Positions 59,296 to 64,000 of a DNA stretch of 64,000 nucleotides are shown here, piece by piece. Under the pieces are notes generated by a model, which did no database searches, had not been told where the DNA came from, and was given only the letters and a program-made list of their open reading frames with translations. Numbering within the stretch: position 1 is the first letter of the stretch; every line of letters begins with the position of its first letter. The position numbers were made by a program, and so were the translations under genes. The DNA is from Rhyzopertha dominica (taxonomy: Eukaryota; Arthropoda; Insecta; Coleoptera; Bostrichidae), in NCBI GenBank assembly GCA_025024175.1, contig QCXZ01000041.1, forward strand, positions 26,841,786-26,905,785, given 5' to 3'.

Positions 59296-61510
59296 TCAAC
59301 TAATAAAAAATAGTATAAATTTAACATGCATCTTACATATGGGTCCTGCATAGTCTAGTCCACAAACTGCAAATGGTCTGGATGGTTCTCTTGAATTAGG
59401 CAAGTCTCCCATGATGTGCTTAGATTGTCTCGGTTGGTATCGAAAACAACGTAGGCAATTTCTAACAACTTTCTTCTTTTAAAATACTGTGAGTAATTTC
59501 ATGTTTCCATGGAAACACATACGGATGTTTGTGTTCTGTGTCTACGTGCACTCTACCTGTTGACTCAAATTGCTTGTTTTTTTCTGGAAAGGTCTCCCTT
59601 TGTATCATACTTATAATTGCCAGCTCTGCTTTCTTCAGCTCATCCACTGTAACTGTTCCTGTCATTCTCTTATTGAATCTGTAACAGTTATTCGCAAATC
59701 TCAACATTAACTGCGACAAAAACTTGCAAAGTAGGTTTCTTGAATTCCAAATCGACATTTGTAGGTTCTGTTAATTCGGTCCAAACCGCCATAAATGATT
59801 TGTCTCTAGTTCATGCACATTTTTTATTTCACAGCTTAAGCAATCTCCAGAATTGTCTTTTGAAGGAACGTGATGCCACTGCACAGAACATCTTTGATTT
59901 ACTGCCTGAATCTCTGATATTCTGGTGGCAACAAACGGCTTTAGTTCATTTGGCGATTTTATAATTCATGCTACCACAATATTGGAGTCTGTCCATGCAT
60001 GTGTCTTTTGTATCTTATTTTTCAATGCTTTATGTACAATTTGTGTCAATCTTGCTAATAGTAGTGCTCCACACAGCTCTAATCTTGGTAATGATATTGT
60101 TTTCAGTGGTGCAATTTTTGATTTAGAGCAGAGTAGGTAACTGTATGATTTTCCATCTGCATCATTACTTACAGCATACACATGCTCCGTAAGCTTTCTC
60201 TGATGAGTCACTAAACCCGTGTAAGGTAATCTTTCCAGTTTGATTGTTTGATTCCTCAGAATATGTATGTGATTGATGCTTTCTAAGTTGAAACTAAAAT
60301 CTTTCCACATTGTAAAAACTTCCTGTGTGACTGATTCACCCCAAGATAACCTTTGCATTATCATTTTAGCTATCACAGTCACTGGAGCAAGAGCCCCTAA
60401 TGGGTCGAATATTTGTGCTATCTTTGATAAGATTTTTCTTTTCGTAACTGGGCCTCCAGCTTCCATTCTAATCTGATATTCCAAAGTACATAATCCTAGG
60501 GTTTTTACTGCTTCATGCTTGTTAAGAACAAATAACTGATCCTTATCATTTTCTATTTGTAACTGTTTCAATACTTTAGGTTCATTTGTTCGCCATTTTC
60601 GCAGGTTAAATTTTAATTAAATTAATAATCGCTAATTGTTGTAAACATTTCGTAGCCAAATAAGGCACACTTCATGTTCCATATGTAACTGTCTGCAATT
60701 CATAGAATGATACAGGTGCATCGATGTCTTTTTACCAACAAATCCTTTGCAAACGAGCATCTTCTTCAGAAATTTTAATTTTCCTATACATCATTGCAAT
60801 GTCTGCCGTGAGAACAAACTGATGCGTTATGAATCTCAAAATAATGTTAAATAGTTCTTGTATTACAGGTCCTACCAGTAGTGTGTCGTTCAATGAAAGT
60901 CTGGAAGATGTCTTCGCTGAGCCGTCAAACACAACTCGCAGCTTCGTGGTTAAGTTGTCCTGTTTCATTACTGGATGATGGGGTAAATAGTAAGTAGTAC
61001 TATTTTCTTCATCTTCTTTGATTGTAATTTCCTTCCTGTGCTGTAGCTCCTCGTATTTATTCAGGAATGTTGCGTACTTCTCCTGAACTTGTGGATTCTT
61101 TGATAATCTGGTCTCAAGAGCATAAAATCTTTATAATGCTACGCCTTTGGAGTCTTCCAACTGAATTCGATCTCTCTTTGGTACGTGAACGATGAATCCT
61201 CCATCAGAAGTTCTCGTGTGGGTGTCATTGAAATGTTTTTCGCAGAATAATTCTTCATCTGAAAGATGCCTTTGATCTTTACATTCTTCAATGTCCCAGA
61301 ATTTCTCAACTTGATCCTATAAAGTTGTTACTGTTGATAGGTTACAGACTACAAGATAATTCTGCTGTGTAATTGCGATGTTCCCTGCTAATATCCATCC
61401 TAGTAAAGTTTTCTGAATGGTTGGACGTTTATTGGATATCCTCATCTGTTCAACTGAGATCAATTTCCAAAAATTGTCCGATCCAATTATGTAACATGTC
61501 TATTTTTCCA
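59296..61510 (-). pseudogene. BEL relic: protease end, RT, RNase H, integrase start
   Basis: On the minus strand: a protease-like end (61320-61500), the start of RT (TTKLRVVFDGSAKTSSRLSLND, 60732-60968), a gap with decayed sequence where YVDD should be (60580-60730), RT connection and RNase H (59966-60571: IFDPLGALAPV, LPRLELCGALLLARL), and the integrase zinc region and first Asp motif (CGLDYAGP, about 59340). Its continuation is at 52560-53416; a candidate solo LTR and Gypsy E separate the halves. Confidence 0.8.
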
Positions 61511-61532
61511 GGAATTTTGTAGTTTCTGTCTG

Positions 61533-61805
61533 CTAATTGTACATGTTTGATGGTAGTCTTTGCGTGTCATCTCTGGTGTTTAAGTTGTTCCGTCTTCTTT
61601 CTATCTCGATGGATTCTCTGATGATGCGTTTGGTCTTGTGTTCTATGCTCGCTATGACATTAGTGTTGCTGAAGTCAATTTCAAGTGACGTCGTTCTTAC
61701 ATGTTCTGCTAAAGATGATGTTGATTCCATTTTTCGAACTGCATTCCGATGTTCTTGACGTCCTACGTTAATCATTCTGTTGGTTTGACCAACTGAAACG
61801 CTTGG
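61533..61805 (-). pseudogene. Penelope-like element GIY-YIG endonuclease fragment
   Basis: On the minus strand a SVGQTNRMINVGRQEHRNAV segment is followed by SSLAEHVRT, IDFSNTNVIASIEHKTKRIIRESIEIE and a NNLNTRDDTQRLPS end. This is the second half of the GIY-YIG nuclease domain found at the C-terminus of Penelope-like retroelements, with the Glu of the REAIEIE-type helix retained. The RT part is absent; the fragment abuts the BEL relic. Confidence 0.8.
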
Positions 61806-61809
61806 CGTT

Positions 61810-64000
61810 TAGTTTAATAATACCTTAATTGAGGCTTAGTTATAAGAACATTTTTAATATGCGGCGCGTTACTGGTTGGCTACCGAATAGGCGTGCGGTA
61901 CGATTTAAATCTGGTTTGTATCAGCGGATATCGGGGCGCGTTTTTGCGGCGTTTCTTGTCAAAAATTTTTGTACGCGAGATGCGGGCATACGTGATTCGA
62001 GGCATTTGTAGCGTGGATTTTTAGAAGGACACATTCTATAATATTCATTCGTGATTGTTGAATAATCACCCCTGCAAAGGGATTAAATTTAGAAAGTGTT
62101 TAGTTATAACGGACCAGGAAATAGTAGTTATTGTTTTGATGGATCTTGGTACCGTATCTCGAGAGAGGAGCAGTGAAAATTCAATTTTGAACCACGTCAC
62201 GTGCCTGTGCCATTCCGCACATTGTATAAAAACCCCGATCGTTACGCTCAGGTAAGCCATACCGTCGTTTCGTAATTAGCGCATAGAATTAGGGTAGGTT
62301 GTCTTTGTAGGTTTTTTTTCCCATCCGGAAAACTATTTGCCATCGAAGCGGTGCTCTGAAGGCAATCCGGCGGATTTGACGGACTCTGGGACGGAACCGG
62401 CGGTACATTAGTCCACAGCCGCGCGGACGGAAGCTAGGATCGCTAGATCCGGACTTCTAGAACGGACCATACTGAGGCAGGGTTGTATCGAGCATATACC
62501 AGGCTATCTGCTATAAGGTCAGACCATTCCTTTTACTTATCGGGGCTAGTGTCGACAACGGCTGACGGACGCATTCCGAGCTCGTCAAACGTCCAGTTCA
62601 TGGGGGCGTACTATCATTTATTAGTATAGATAGGCTTAAAATTAGAATACTGTAGGAATAGTTTAGTATAATTAGTCTACCGGACTAAGTGTTAGTCTTG
62701 GTGTAAAATAGGGGGAGTAAACGGTACGCAAGCACTATCACCATTTTTTTTAATTTATATATAATACGGCTGCTTCACGCGGATTTTTTTTGCGGACCGT
62801 AGCGACCCCACGCGACGCGACTGGCCAGCGCGGAGTACAGCGAACTTTGAAGCGATCGCGGGATTTCAATTGTGCCGAGGTTTGGTTTTCTTTTTGTTAA
62901 CTTTAACTTGCGTATCGGTGGGGGAATAATCGTTATCGTTAATATAAGTTACATTTCTTACGTATACACCAGTAATTTTTGTGTCAGTCGTCAATTTTCC
63001 AGTTGTAAATTAGGAGCTTTCGTGAATTATAAATATCTTTATTTCGCTTGTATCGAGGCAACGGTTTAGCAATATATTTTGTTCGATATACGCGTCTTTT
63101 CCTTTTGTTTGTTCCATACTTCTGGTATAACTATAGTAGCTATAGGGCACTCTCTCTGGTGAATTGGGAGACGGTGCTAGTGTCAGCTAATAGCGGGTTT
63201 TCTGTAGTAATTTACCTGGCGCCCGACCTACGACCTCCTCCGCTGTAAAAAAAGCTAGCGACAGCAGGAACCCGGAAGTTTGTTCCATTGCTGTAAGGTA
63301 GTGTATGACACAACAGGAAAAAAAAACTACGTTACACAACGTAGCTGCCCTCAGTCTCAGCATGGGATTTGATATATCCCTTGCGCTTACAGTTCTACGG
63401 CCACGCGAATTATCGTCTGATTGTTATCGCTCTTTGCGAATCACGTCGGACTAGCGGTCAACCCACGATTTCAATGCCCTTGCCTGTCCTTCCGTCCGGC
63501 TTCTTCTGCACGGTGTCTGTCATGCTCCCGACATTCACATGATCGACGTCTTTCAGTGTTGTTCCAGACATTACCATCATAATAGATCTATTACTTTCCA
63601 CACAAATCTGTTACGCTATTACTTTCCGCCATGAATAATATACAGATCAGTGGATAGAGGGCGTTAGCTATTACATTTTCTGTACAATGTAAACAAACCA
63701 TCCACTACCCTAATATTCTCTTATTTTCTGGTAGTTTATATCCTCTGTATCACCCATTAAAGCTTAAATCAAATACATGATATACAAATAGGCAAGTATA
63801 CTTTATTCAAAACATGACAGAAACACAAATATAATATTAAACAAACAATTTAAATTCTTAGGTAATTAACGACAAAAATAAATAATAACATAAACAAAGA
63901 AAAAATATTTAAAAAAATCAATAAACTCTGAAGGTAGTAATAATAAAAATAATACTTAAAATAACTTAACAAAAATAATACTTAAAATGTAATGTCTTCT
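61810..64000. other. No recognisable gene
   Basis: I see only short frames without family resemblance. A GC-richer patch occurs at 62340-62480 and another at 62790-62860. The last 250 bp are very AT-rich. No tandem array, tRNA or obvious LTR pair was found. Confidence 0.4.

Noticed and set aside
62340..62480. GC-rich patch that might be an rRNA or snRNA piece
   Set aside because: No recognisable rRNA or snRNA motif; composition alone is not evidence.

Overview
This window reads as an animal, almost certainly arthropod (probably insect), chromosome scaffold made almost entirely of nested transposable elements. Codon structure, short GT-AG introns, BEL/Pao, Gypsy, Copia, LINE and Penelope fragments and Polinton/Maverick (adintovirus-like) genes all fit an insect genome. 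No host gene, rRNA, tRNA or CRISPR array was recognised.

The centrepiece is a Polinton (self-synthesising virus-like DNA transposon) at 13001-35995. It has about 190-205 bp terminal inverted repeats starting AGTAGTAGG and an exact 6-bp target duplication (CCACTG, 12995-13000 and 35996-36001). It landed inside the protease-to-RT part of a Gypsy retrotransposon; removing it together with one target copy leaves the Gypsy frame continuous. From left to right it carries two putative secreted or membrane glycoproteins, a DDE integrase, a fibre-like protein, a conserved structural-type protein and a packaging ATPase (all minus). These are followed by a phospholipase A2-like capsid protein, an adenovirus-type protease, a penton-like protein, a small basic protein, a double-jelly-roll major capsid protein and an unknown conserved protein (all plus). 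Then come two small OB-like proteins (minus), a zinc-finger plus family-B DNA polymerase gene with two tiny introns (plus), and an acidic protein (minus). Several genes have nonsense or frame breaks. A 7.5-kb part (18280-25764) is repeated at 25865-33324 across a gap of exactly 100 N. Each copy carries private single-base indels that cluster near its own contig end, so this is very probably an unmerged contig overlap and the real element is about 15.4 kb.

Region by region: 1-1440, nothing recognised; 1441-6975, a second, older Polinton relic with a circularly permuted gene order and a LINE inserted in it; 6980-9780, fragments of BEL gag, Gypsy gag-protease and Copia gag; 9896-11114 and 37979-39148, a 1.2-kb inverted repeat pair; 11155-12994 and 36002-37936, the internally deleted Gypsy that hosts the Polinton; 39738-43898, Gypsy/errantivirus-like env, LTR, integrase and protease remains; 44002-48385, a BEL/Pao element with internal deletion and a lost integrase catalytic residue; 48387-52283, a Gypsy chimera; 52560-61510, a BEL relic split by a candidate solo LTR and by a complete Gypsy element (54365-59295, TSD TCAAC) that itself carries a 272-bp fold-back insertion; 61533-61805, a Penelope-type endonuclease fragment; 61810-64000, nothing recognised.

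Most notable are a textbook -1 frameshift heptamer in the correct phase joining the PLA2-like capsid ORF to the protease ORF, the two glycoprotein-like cargo genes, and a 17-bp iteron-like array of palindromes upstream of the structural genes.
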